Assembly: GCF_000014565.1 (NCBI RefSeq)
Contig: NC_008268.1
Span: 4,840,501-4,904,500 of the forward strand
Direction: 5' to 3'
Source: Rhodococcus jostii RHA1
GTDB lineage: Bacteria > Actinomycetota > Actinomycetes > Mycobacteriales > Mycobacteriaceae
DNA length: 64,000 nt
Each line of letters starts with the position of its first letter. Within the stretch, counting starts at the first letter, position 1. Under the pieces are notes generated by a model, which did not search any database, was not told the DNA's origin, and saw only the letters and a program-made list of their open reading frames with translations. Made by a program: the position numbers and the translations under genes. This document shows positions 57,201 to 64,000 of this stretch, in pieces.

Positions 57201-58968
57201 GGCCACATCCTTCGCGGAGCGGGAACGGCTCTTCGCGCTGCCGAGGTCGTCGTGGGCGGACTATGCGCCCGGTCTGATCAGCGCCGGCGGCGGTGTGTGG
57301 GAACGATCGAGGAAGAGTGTTCCGATCAGCGAGGAGGCGCGGCGCGCTCTCGGACTGAACCCCGGGACCACCGAACTGTCCCCACCCGACCTCGTCCGCG
57401 CGATCTTGCGGGCACCGGTGGATCTGCTGTGGAACGGCGGCATCGGGACATACGTGAAGGCGGGCACCGAAACCCACCTCGACGTGGGGGACAAGAGCAA
57501 CGACGGCGTCCGCGTCGACGGCGCCGACGTGCGGGCCCGGGTGGTCGGTGAGGGCGGCAACCTCGGCTTCACCCAGTTGGGACGCATCGAATTCTCCCGC
57601 TCCGGAGGGCGAATCAACACGGACGCTCTCGACAACTCGGCGGGCGTGGACTGCTCCGACCACGAGGTCAACATCAAGGTCCTGCTCGACGCCCTGGTCA
57701 GCGGCGGCCGTCTCCCCGCCGACGACCGCGCCGGTCTGCTCGCCGAGATGTCCGGGGAGGTGTCGCGACTCGTACTCTCCGACAACGTCGCCCAGAACGA
57801 CGTGCTGGGCACGAGCCGGGCCGACGCCGCCGCGTCCCTCACGGTGCACGGACGGCTCATCGGCCATCTGGAAGGGCGCTACGGTCTGGACCGCGCCATC
57901 GAGGTGCTGCCGTCCAGAAAGGAGATCGCCGCCCGGGAGCGCGCGGAGACGGGTCTCACCTCGCCCGAACTCGCGACCCTCATGGCGCACGTCAAGCTGG
58001 CGCTGAAGTCGGACCTGCTGGCCGGCGACCTCCCCGACAGTCCGGCATTCTCGGACGCCCTCGCCGGGTATTTCCCGCGCAGGCTCCGGGAGTCCTTCGG
58101 CGACGCCATCGGCGACCATCCGCTGCGCAGGGAGATCGTCGCGACGGTCCTCACCAACGACGTCGTCGACAACGGCGGCATCACCTACGCCTTCCGGTTG
58201 GGCGAGGAGGCCGGGGCGAGCAGCGCCGACGCCGTGCGGGCCTTCGCGGTGGTGTCGGCCGTGTTCGACCTGCCGTCGCTCCGGCGCGACATCCGCGACG
58301 CCGACCTCGACGCCGCGCTCTCGGACGACCTCACGCTGTTCACCCGGCGGCTGCTCGACCGGGCGTCGCGCTGGATGCTGACCCGCAGGCCCCAGCCGCT
58401 CGCGGTCGGGGCGGAGATCGCCCGATTCCGTGACCGCGTCGCGGACCTGACACCGCACGTCGCGGGCTGGCTCTGCGGTGAGGACGCGGAGAATCTCCGG
58501 AGTCGAACGGCCGCGCTGGTGGCCCGCGGTGTCCCCGCGGACCTGGCCGGACGTGTGCAACTGCTCCTGGACCGGTTCGCGCTGCTGGACATCGTCGAGA
58601 TCGCCGACATCACCCAACGCGATCCCCGCGAAGTGGCCGAGGTGTACTACCGGCTCGGGGAGTGCCTCGGGTTGGTGCACCTCCTGGTGGGGGTCTCGCA
58701 GCTGGGACGGGGAACCCGGTGGAACGCGCTGGCCCGGTTGTCGTTGCGCGACGAGTTGTACGACACTGTCCGGGCCCTGTGCCTCGACGTGATCTCGGGC
58801 AGCGAAGTGGTCGACACCGCGGAACAGAAGATCGGGGAGTGGGAGGACCGCAATGCCGCCCGGCTGGCGCGCGCCCGGCACACGCTCGACGCCGTCACGG
58901 AATCGGGGGAGCACGACCTCGCCGCCCTCTCCGTCGCGACCAGGCAACTGCGCAGCATGGTGAGGTGA
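54274..58968 (+). CDS. gdh: Large NAD-specific glutamate dehydrogenase
   Basis: 1564 residues, the size of the Bac_GDH (180-kDa class) enzymes. The dehydrogenase core holds [20 protein letters not shown] and the Lys-containing VPVGAKGGF motif near residue 790-810; [15 protein letters not shown]-like [15 protein letters not shown] and [18 protein letters not shown] mark the NAD domain; the N-terminal 500 residues are ACT-like regulatory. It converts glutamate to 2-oxoglutarate and NH4+. ATG 54274 is chosen for SD GGAAGG 7 bp upstream; GTG 54244 and ATG 54250 are in frame. Divergent from hut, which makes glutamate. Confidence 0.9.
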   Translation: [1564 protein letters not shown]

Positions 58969-58997
58969 CACGAGGCGCACCGCGCGATGAGGGCTTA

Positions 58998-59040
58998 CCC
59001 GTGCAGTCGGCCGATAGACTGCAACGGCCGACTGCACGGG
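58998..59040. terminator. Perfect 16-bp-arm hairpin after gdh
   Basis: CCCGTGCAGTCGGCCG and CGGCCGACTGCACGGG around an 11-nt loop (ATAGACTGCAA). It lies 30 bp after the gdh stop and before the GntR gene, so it likely ends the gdh transcript. Confidence 0.75.
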
Positions 59041-59073
59041 AAGTTCATCGGTGTTGCAGAGGGATGGGTGTCA

Positions 59074-59835
59074 GTGGTGGAGATCGCAGTAATCGACGCG
59101 GAGCTTGCTGCGTTGTACAACGGACCGGGGACGGAGTCGGCCCCGGCGTACGAACGCGTCAAGCAGCTGATCGTGTCGCAGATCAACGCCGGCCGCTGGC
59201 AGGAGGGCGATCAGCTGCCCTCGGAGAATCAGCTCGTGGGCGCTCTCGGCCTCTCCCGCATGACCATCAACCGCGCGCTGCGCGAACTCAGCGCCGAGGG
59301 TCTCGTGGTGCGCCTGATGGGTGTGGGGACGTTCGTCGCGGCCACGAAGACAGCGTCGTCCCTGTTCGAGGTCAAGAACATCGCGGACGAGATCCAGCAA
59401 CGCGGACACCGCCATCGAACCGAAGTGGTGTACGTGCGTGAGGAAGACGCCGATCCGGCGAACGCCTTCATCCGGGATTCGATCCGCGGCAAGGTGTTCC
59501 ACTCGCTGATGATCCACTACGAGGACGACACACCGATCCAGCTCGAAGACCGGTTCGTCAATCCCGCCGAGGCGCCCGGGTACCTCGATCAGGACTTCAC
59601 CCAGCAGACGCCCAATCACTATCTGAGCGTGGAAGCTCCCCTGACGAGGGGCGAGCACGTCGTCGAAGCGATCCTCGCGTCACCCGAGGAATGCCGGCTC
59701 CTCCACATCGAGCGCGCCGAACCGTGCCTGATGATCCGGCGCCGCACGTGGTCCTCGCGGGGGCTCGTCAGCGCCGCGCGTCTCGTCCATCCCGGTTCGC
59801 GGAACCGGCTCGAAGGGACGTTCGGAACAGCCTGA
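59074..59835 (+). CDS. hutC: GntR/HutC-family transcriptional regulator
   Basis: 253 residues. N-terminal winged HTH (AGRWQEGDQLPSENQLVGAL, LSRMTINRALREL) and a C-terminal UTRA ligand domain (FHSLMIHYEDDTPIQLEDRFVNP split, HYLSVEAPLTRGEHVVEA). This is the HutC subfamily whose ligand is urocanate. GTG 59074 is chosen since an upstream extension would cover the hairpin; GTG 59068 and 59077 also fit. Linkage to hut and the TGTATAG repeat at 54155 support control of histidine catabolism. Confidence 0.83.
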   Translation: MVEIAVIDAELAALYNGPGTESAPAYERVKQLIVSQINAGRWQEGDQLPSENQLVGALGLSRMTINRALRELSAEGLVVRLMGVGTFVAATKTASSLFEVKNIADEIQQRGHRHRTEVVYVREEDADPANAFIRDSIRGKVFHSLMIHYEDDTPIQLEDRFVNPAEAPGYLDQDFTQQTPNHYLSVEAPLTRGEHVVEAILASPEECRLLHIERAEPCLMIRRRTWSSRGLVSAARLVHPGSRNRLEGTFGTA

Positions 59836-59859
59836 CCGGGGTAGCTGCGGACAGGAGAC

Positions 59860-60453
59860 TCACGGCTGCACATCCTTCGTCTGCGGGGCGGGCCACGTGA
59901 GGTGGCCCGCGTGTATGTCGGAGATCGTCGACGCGATCCAGGCGAGTTCGCCCCGCGCCGCGTGGAGTGCGTAATCCGCTTCGACGACGAACAGCGCGGG
60001 CACTCCGTCGTCGAGCGCTCGGGTGAGCCGTTCCTGGTCGGATTCGATTCTCGCGGTGAGTCGTTCGGCGCGCTCGGTCAGCGCGTCGACGGCGCCCTCG
60101 CGTCCCAGCGCGCCGAGGTAGCTGATCGCCGCGAAGAACGGTGAGAACTCTCGTGCGGCACTGCGGATCTGGAGGTCGAGTCGCCTCACGAGTTCCGCGT
60201 GCCCGGCCTCGGTGAGGGCGTAGACGGTGCGGGCGGGCCGACCTTCCCGTTGCGCACGTTCGTGTTCCTCGATCCAGCCCGCCGCGGCGAGGGCCGCGAC
60301 CACATTGTTCAGCGAACCGCGATTGAGCGGCCACTGGCCCTCCTCGCTGCGCTCGCGCAACGTGACCTCCAACTGGTACGGGTGCATCGGCGATTCGAGG
60401 AGCAGGCCGAGCACCGGCAGGACGAGAGGATTGTCGAGGGCGCGCGCAGGCAT
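59860..60453 (-). CDS. PadR-family transcriptional regulator
   Basis: 197 residues. PadR winged HTH: LDNPLVLPVLGLLLESPMHPYQLEVTL-type start (given here in parts), LNRGSLNNVVAALAAAGWIEE, and RTVYALTEAGHAEL. The C-terminal Vir-like coiled-coil part covers about 95-180. Convergent with hutC and divergent from the mannosyltransferase gene, which it may control. Ligand unknown. Confidence 0.87.
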   Translation of the reverse strand: MPARALDNPLVLPVLGLLLESPMHPYQLEVTLRERSEEGQWPLNRGSLNNVVAALAAAGWIEEHERAQREGRPARTVYALTEAGHAELVRRLDLQIRSAAREFSPFFAAISYLGALGREGAVDALTERAERLTARIESDQERLTRALDDGVPALFVVEADYALHAARGELAWIASTISDIHAGHLTWPAPQTKDVQP

Positions 60454-60590
60454 GGTTGAAAAATATCAGTCTAAATAGACTATGACGAAGCGCGCGGTTC
60501 GGGCACCGCGACCTCGCCTTTGTCACGATTGGGTCACGGCCCGCTACGGTGGATCGTTGACCACGACGCCGATCATGAAAGAACAAATTC

Positions 60591-61817
60591 TTGTTACAGA
60601 GTGAATCGAAGTTCAGGGCTTGTCGTCTCCACGCCGTCGCGCTCCTCGTGGGCGTCCTCTCCTTGGGGGCGGTGGCCTACCGAGAGTTCGATGCGGCGAC
60701 GGGCTACCTGATGGACCTCTCCGTGTTCCGCGACGCCGGCTACGCCTTCGTCAGCGGGCTGCCGCTCTACTCCGCGGACTTCCCGAGCAGTTCCGGGTTC
60801 AGGTTCATCTACGCACCCTTCGCGGCCATCCTCTTCGCGCCGATGGCGGAGATCGACCCCGCGGTCCTGCAGGCGTTGTGGTGCGCCCTCAACCTCGTGC
60901 TCGTGTGGTGGATGGTCAAGGCGGCGCTGTCGAAGCTCGACGTCGCACGCCCCGAACTTCTCGCTCTGCTGTCGATGGGCCCGGTGCTTCTCCTCGAGCC
61001 GATGCGCTCGAACTTCGACTTCGGTCAGATCAACATCATCCTGATGGCACTGGTGGTCGCCGACTGCACCGGTGCGATCCCGAAGCGGTTCCGCGGAGTC
61101 GCGATCGGCCTCGCCGCGGCCGTCAAGATCACCCCGGCAGCCTTTCTCCTGGTCCTGCTCGTCCGCCGCGACTTCCGCTCGATCGGACGATCCCTCGCCA
61201 CCATCCTGGTGACCGTCGGCCTCGGGTTCTGGCTCCTGCCGCAGTCGTCGGTGTGGTTCTGGACCACCGAGTTCTTCGCCACCGGCCGTGCGGGCGCGCC
61301 CGACTTCTTCCGCAACCAGGCCGTCACCGGCGTCATCGCGCGACTCGGGGCGGAGGGCCGGCTGGCCAGCGTGCTGTGGGTGCTCAGCGCAGCCGTCATC
61401 GTGTCCGCCGCGGCGTGGTCGGCGTACCGCTTCACCCGGTCCGGTGAGCACCTGATCGCGCTGTCGATCGTGGCCCTGGCATCCCTGCTCGCCGCGCCGT
61501 TCGCCGTCACCCACCACTGGGCGTACAGCATCCTGCTGATCCCGATCCTGATCGCACCGCAGTACCGCAGCTGGCGACCCCTGATCGGCGCCGCCACCCT
61601 CATCTTCCTGATCGGCCCGAACTTCGTGCTGCAGTCCTCGTCGTCCGGCTGGGTGGAAGCGGCCGTGCGTGAGGTGATCGGAAGCTCGCAGTGCCTCATC
61701 GCGCTGGTCCTGCTCGGCGCGGCCGTCGTGGCCGCGCGGTCCCGCACCCCACTCCCGGACGTCGAGACGGACGCCGTGCCCGCGGACGAAGACGCGCTGG
61801 AGCCCGCCCGCAGCTGA
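60591..61817 (+). CDS. Membrane mannosyltransferase, GT87/DUF2029 family
   Basis: 408 residues with about 10 hydrophobic helices. The GT-C features include the first-loop acidic residue in YLMDLSVFRDAGYAFVSGLPLY and FRFIYAPFAAILF, typical of polyprenyl-phosphomannose-dependent alpha-mannosyltransferases of lipomannan/arabinomannan assembly (the Rv2181/PimE relatives). TTG 60591 is the best start seen, preceded by a weak SD; an uncertain N-terminus. The acidic C-tail faces the cytoplasm. Stands alone before a strong hairpin. Confidence 0.83.
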   Translation: MLQSESKFRACRLHAVALLVGVLSLGAVAYREFDAATGYLMDLSVFRDAGYAFVSGLPLYSADFPSSSGFRFIYAPFAAILFAPMAEIDPAVLQALWCALNLVLVWWMVKAALSKLDVARPELLALLSMGPVLLLEPMRSNFDFGQINIILMALVVADCTGAIPKRFRGVAIGLAAAVKITPAAFLLVLLVRRDFRSIGRSLATILVTVGLGFWLLPQSSVWFWTTEFFATGRAGAPDFFRNQAVTGVIARLGAEGRLASVLWVLSAAVIVSAAAWSAYRFTRSGEHLIALSIVALASLLAAPFAVTHHWAYSILLIPILIAPQYRSWRPLIGAATLIFLIGPNFVLQSSSSGWVEAAVREVIGSSQCLIALVLLGAAVVAARSRTPLPDVETDAVPADEDALEPARS

Positions 61818-61835
61818 GGCCGCGCTACCCCCGGC

Positions 61836-61886
61836 GGGCGAATGTACCTTCCGGCGCCTCAGGTGCGCCGAAAGGTACATTCGCCC
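61836..61886. terminator. Long hairpin after the mannosyltransferase
   Basis: GGGCGAATGTACCTTCCGGC and its complement GCCGAAAGGTACATTCGCCC form a 22-bp stem with one mismatch, loop CTCAGGT-like. It follows the stop by 18 bp. Confidence 0.75.
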
Positions 61887-61933
61887 AGTGCCGAGGAGCC
61901 GCGCAGAGGGCCGGGCGGCGCTATCGTCGAGTC

Positions 61934-62215
61934 ATGTGCCGAAACATCACCGAGCTGCGCGGACTCGAACCGGCGGCCACCGCGGAGGAGATCGAGGCGG
62001 CGGCGCGTCAGTACGTCCGGAAGGTCAGCGGAATCCAGAAGCTGTCGGACGCCAACCGAGAGCCCTTCGAGGAGGCGGTAGCCGTCGTCACCGAGGCCAC
62101 CACGAAGCTGCTCGCGGCACTGCCGCCGCGGAAGCAGCCGCCGCAGACGATGCCCCCGCTGCGACGGCCGGAGGTCCGGGCGCGCATCGCGGCGGAGGCC
62201 GCGTCATCCAGCTGA
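61934..62215 (+). CDS. DUF2277 family protein
   Basis: 93 residues starting MCRNITELRGLEPAATAEEI, the DUF2277 signature (invariant MCR(N/S)I), with predicted helices to about residue 62 and a Pro/Arg-rich tail. Function unknown; the family is wide in actinobacteria and the N-terminal Cys may bind metal or be modified. Its 3' end lies within a 29-bp tandem duplication that supplies the stop codon. Confidence 0.85.
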   Translation: MCRNITELRGLEPAATAEEIEAAARQYVRKVSGIQKLSDANREPFEEAVAVVTEATTKLLAALPPRKQPPQTMPPLRRPEVRARIAAEAASSS

Positions 62216-62261
62216 GCGCGGCGAAGGCCGCGTCATCCAGCTGAGCGCGGCGGAGGCCGCC
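62191..62261. repeat. 29-bp tandem duplication at the DUF2277 3' end
   Basis: GGCGGAGGCCGCGTCATCCA-GCTGAGCGC (62191-62219) is repeated with one change at 62220-62248, and the first 12-13 bases appear again from 62249. The first copy encodes the last residues and stop of DUF2277. Confidence 0.85.
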
Positions 62262-62277
62262 ACCGCCTAGCCGGACG

Positions 62278-62318
62278 AACGGGACGCTCGTTGCGTCCGA
62301 TCGAACGAGCGTCCCGTT
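62278..62318. terminator. Perfect 15-bp-arm hairpin between convergent genes
   Basis: AACGGGACGCTCGTT and AACGAGCGTCCCGTT with an 11-nt loop GCGTCCGATCG. It lies just before the ipdC stop (62322). Confidence 0.8.
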
Positions 62319-62321
62319 GGT

Positions 62322-63383
62322 TCAGGCGCGGAGGGCGCCGAGTGCGTCGATGCGTTTGATGGCGTCGGCGACGATGCCGTCGATGAGGTCTTTGCATGTG
62401 GGCAGGTCGTCGAGCAGCCCGACGACCTGTCCGGAGGCGAGGACGCCGGCGTGGGTGTTGCCTTCGACGAGCCCGGCCTTGAGCAGCATCGGGGTGTTGG
62501 CGGCCATGATGATCTGCTGCCAGGTGCGGTCGCTGGACTTCTTCATGGCGAGGCCGTCCTTGACGAGCGTCGACCATTTCATGCCGGTCATGGCCTTGAA
62601 CTTCGATGCGTTGCGGGCGGCGGCGACCAGGCCGCGCATGTTGCCGGAGTGTTCGAGGCTGTTGACGAGGTCGGTGTTGAGGACCCGGTGGGGCATGCCG
62701 TCGACCTTGCGGGAGACGGTGGTGTCTTGCAGTCCCCGGGCGAGGTATTCGTGTTTGACGGAGTCGGGGACCGTCGATTCCTGGGTGAGCAGGAAGCGGG
62801 TGCCCATCGCGACGCCTGCGGCGCCGTAGGCGAGGGCGGCGGCGAGTCCGCGTCCGTCGTAGAAGCCGCCCGCTGCGACGACGGGGATGTCGACGGCGTC
62901 GAGCACCGAGGGCAGCAGCAGTGTGGTGGCCACGGGGCCGGTGTGCCCGCCGCCCTCGCCGCCCTGCACGATCACCGCGTCGGCGCCCCACGACGCCACC
63001 TTCTTGGCGTGTTTGGCGGCGCCGATCGACGGGATGACCACCACGCCGGCGGCTTTCAGCTTCGCGATCAGTTCCTGCTTCGGTGCCAGCGCGAACGACG
63101 CGACGCGCACGCTCTCCCGGATGAGCAGGTCGATGCGGTGCGGGGCGTCGGACGCGTCGGCGCGGATGTTGACGCCGAACGGTTTGTCGGTGAGGGTCTT
63201 CGTCTTCGTGATCGCCGATTCGAGTTCGGTGTATGTCATCGTCGCCGATGCCAGGATGCCGAGACCGCCGGCGTTGGCGGTGCCCGCGACGAGCCGCGGT
63301 CCGGCCACCCAGCCCATCCCGGTCTGGACCACCGGGTGCTGCACGCCGACCAGCTCGGTCAGCGCGGTGCGGAGCGTGCTCAT
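62322..63383 (-). CDS. ipdC: IpdC, nitronate monooxygenase-like flavoprotein of the HIP pathway
   Basis: 353 residues of the 2-nitropropane dioxygenase/NMO TIM-barrel family: PVVQTGMGWVAGPRLVAGTA at the N-terminus, the FMN phosphate site GGEGGGHTG, and AAGGFYDGRGLAAALAYGA. IpdC (Rv3553) acts late in cholesterol ring C/D degradation on a CoA thioester. It overlaps ipdB (ATGA at 63380-63383). The KstR2 promoter of this transcript lies outside the window. Confidence 0.9.
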   Translation of the reverse strand: MSTLRTALTELVGVQHPVVQTGMGWVAGPRLVAGTANAGGLGILASATMTYTELESAITKTKTLTDKPFGVNIRADASDAPHRIDLLIRESVRVASFALAPKQELIAKLKAAGVVVIPSIGAAKHAKKVASWGADAVIVQGGEGGGHTGPVATTLLLPSVLDAVDIPVVAAGGFYDGRGLAAALAYGAAGVAMGTRFLLTQESTVPDSVKHEYLARGLQDTTVSRKVDGMPHRVLNTDLVNSLEHSGNMRGLVAAARNASKFKAMTGMKWSTLVKDGLAMKKSSDRTWQQIIMAANTPMLLKAGLVEGNTHAGVLASGQVVGLLDDLPTCKDLIDGIVADAIKRIDALGALRA

Positions 63384-64000
63384 ACCGAGACCTCCCGGTC
63401 GCGCAGGCTGCGGGGGTCGAGGACCTCGCGGATCAGCCGCAGTTCTTCGTCGGTGGGTTCGCGGGTCACGCCGGCGTCGGCGAGCCCTGCGACCTCGAAC
63501 GAGGTGTTGTCGGCTACCTGGTCGGCGGTGACGCCGGGGTGCAGCGACAGCGCCCGGAACGTGTGGTCGGGTCCGCCGAAGTCGAACACCCCGAGGTTGC
63601 TCACTACCCGGTGCAGGTGGTGGAAGCGGTAGGCGGGGTTCTCCGGGTCGATCTGGTCGTAGCCGACGCCCGAGACGATGTCGACCGTGTCGCAGAACAC
63701 CCGCGAGGTGTGCTTGCCCACCCAGTAGCTGGTGGGGTGGTTGATCGTGTTGCCGGGTGCGCCGCGGACGCCGAACATCTGACGCGTCGGCTGCTGCAGC
63801 GGACCGAACGCCGACAGGTTCTGGTTGCCGTGCCGGTCGATCTGGTTGGCGCCCATCACCACGTGCCGCCGGCCGGAGGCGACGACGTCGAATACCTTCC
63901 GGAACGGCATCCAGCCCTCGATCGGGGCCTTCGCGCCGACGGCGGGGGTGTCCGCGAAGATCAGGGCCTCACCGTCGGTGATCAGCAGGTCGGGTTCGGT
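63380..64000 (-). CDS. ipdB: IpdB, COCHEA-CoA hydrolase beta subunit (5' end outside window)
   Basis: 207 codons are visible; the gene continues past the right edge, about 45 codons short of full length. It reads IEGWMPFRKVFDVVASGRRH, then VVMGANQIDRHGNQNLSAFG, NTINHPTSYWVGKH, VVSNLGVFDFGGPDH and ends SLRDREVSV, matching M. tuberculosis IpdB as I recall it. IpdAB has the class I CoA-transferase fold but hydrolyses ring C of COCHEA-CoA. The ATG at 63910 is internal, since the reading frame stays open and homologous upstream (ITDGEALIFADTPAVG). Confidence 0.93.
   Translation of the reverse strand, partial: TEPDLLITDGEALIFADTPAVGAKAPIEGWMPFRKVFDVVASGRRHVVMGANQIDRHGNQNLSAFGPLQQPTRQMFGVRGAPGNTINHPTSYWVGKHTSRVFCDTVDIVSGVGYDQIDPENPAYRFHHLHRVVSNLGVFDFGGPDHTFRALSLHPGVTADQVADNTSFEVAGLADAGVTREPTDEELRLIREVLDPRSLRDREVSV

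Noticed and set aside
54295..59037. A 1580-codon open frame on the minus strand opposite gdh
   Set aside because: It mirrors the third-position GC of the real gdh gene. The plus strand has clear GDH motifs; the antisense product is Arg/Gly/Val-rich with no recognisable domain.
63380..63910. ipdB as a complete 176-residue gene starting at 63910
   Set aside because: The frame stays open to the window edge with sequence matching the IpdB N-terminal part, so the gene is truncated by the window and the ATG is internal.

Overview
The window is high-GC actinobacterial chromosome, most likely Rhodococcus (R. jostii/R. opacus lineage). Evidence: a KstR2-type cholesterol ring C/D regulon, a group 1h (actinobacterial, high-affinity) [NiFe] hydrogenase, a gamma-butyrolactone cassette of the type described in R. 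jostii RHA1, many ATGA/GTGA gene overlaps and frequent GTG starts. No rRNA, tRNA, CRISPR array or insertion sequence was seen, and no stretch over 300 bases lacks a gene.

Layout. (1) 1-11953, steroid catabolism: the 3' end of cyp142, an aldo/keto reductase and a HAD phosphatase, then fadE33-fadE32-fadE31-echA-fadD3 on the minus strand, divergent from fadE30-ipdF-kstR2-fadA6. Two near-perfect KstR2 palindromes lie at 8031-8052 and 10147-10162. The same regulon resumes at 62322-64000 with ipdC and ipdB, so about 50 kb of other genes sit between its two arms. (2) 11993-34110, hydrogenase region: a GNAT-AAA+ fusion, then hypA-hypB-hhyS-hhyL-hhyE followed by DUF5947, DUF6084, a 475-aa protein, a 39-aa DUF6893 membrane peptide, a maturation protease and hypC. 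A second, minus-strand arm holds hypF, a SIS-HypC fusion, a SIS protein, hypE, a second hypC, hypD, DUF6390, a basic protein and a hemerythrin. Between the two arms sits a gamma-butyrolactone synthase/receptor/epimerase cassette (gblA, gblR, gblE) with a 20-bp perfect palindrome in front of gblA. (3) 34257-47553, mixed catabolism and regulation: a HTH regulator coupled to a ClpP-fold protein lacking the catalytic Ser, L-2-hydroxyglutarate oxidase, a P450/TetR pair, a class II aldolase, 2-hydroxyacid dehydrogenase, TetR, a sodium:solute symporter, LysR, IclR, a CoA-transferase, an acyl-CoA dehydrogenase, a secreted protein and a cold-shock protein. (4) 47786-59835, histidine to glutamate: an alpha/beta hydrolase, then hutG-hutI-hutU and an NCS1 permease, divergent from a large NAD-glutamate dehydrogenase that is followed by a HutC-like GntR regulator; hutH is not in the window. 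(5) 59860-62320: PadR, a GT87-type mannosyltransferase and DUF2277.

How it works together. Region 1 degrades the C/D-ring propionate (HIP) of sterols under KstR2. Region 2 builds and matures a hydrogenase that oxidises trace H2 in air; its complete HypABCDEF set flanks a quorum-type signalling module that may or may not control it. Region 4 turns urocanate into glutamate and then 2-oxoglutarate. Gene ends are marked by long intergenic hairpins, several of which share sequence and look like a dispersed palindromic repeat family.
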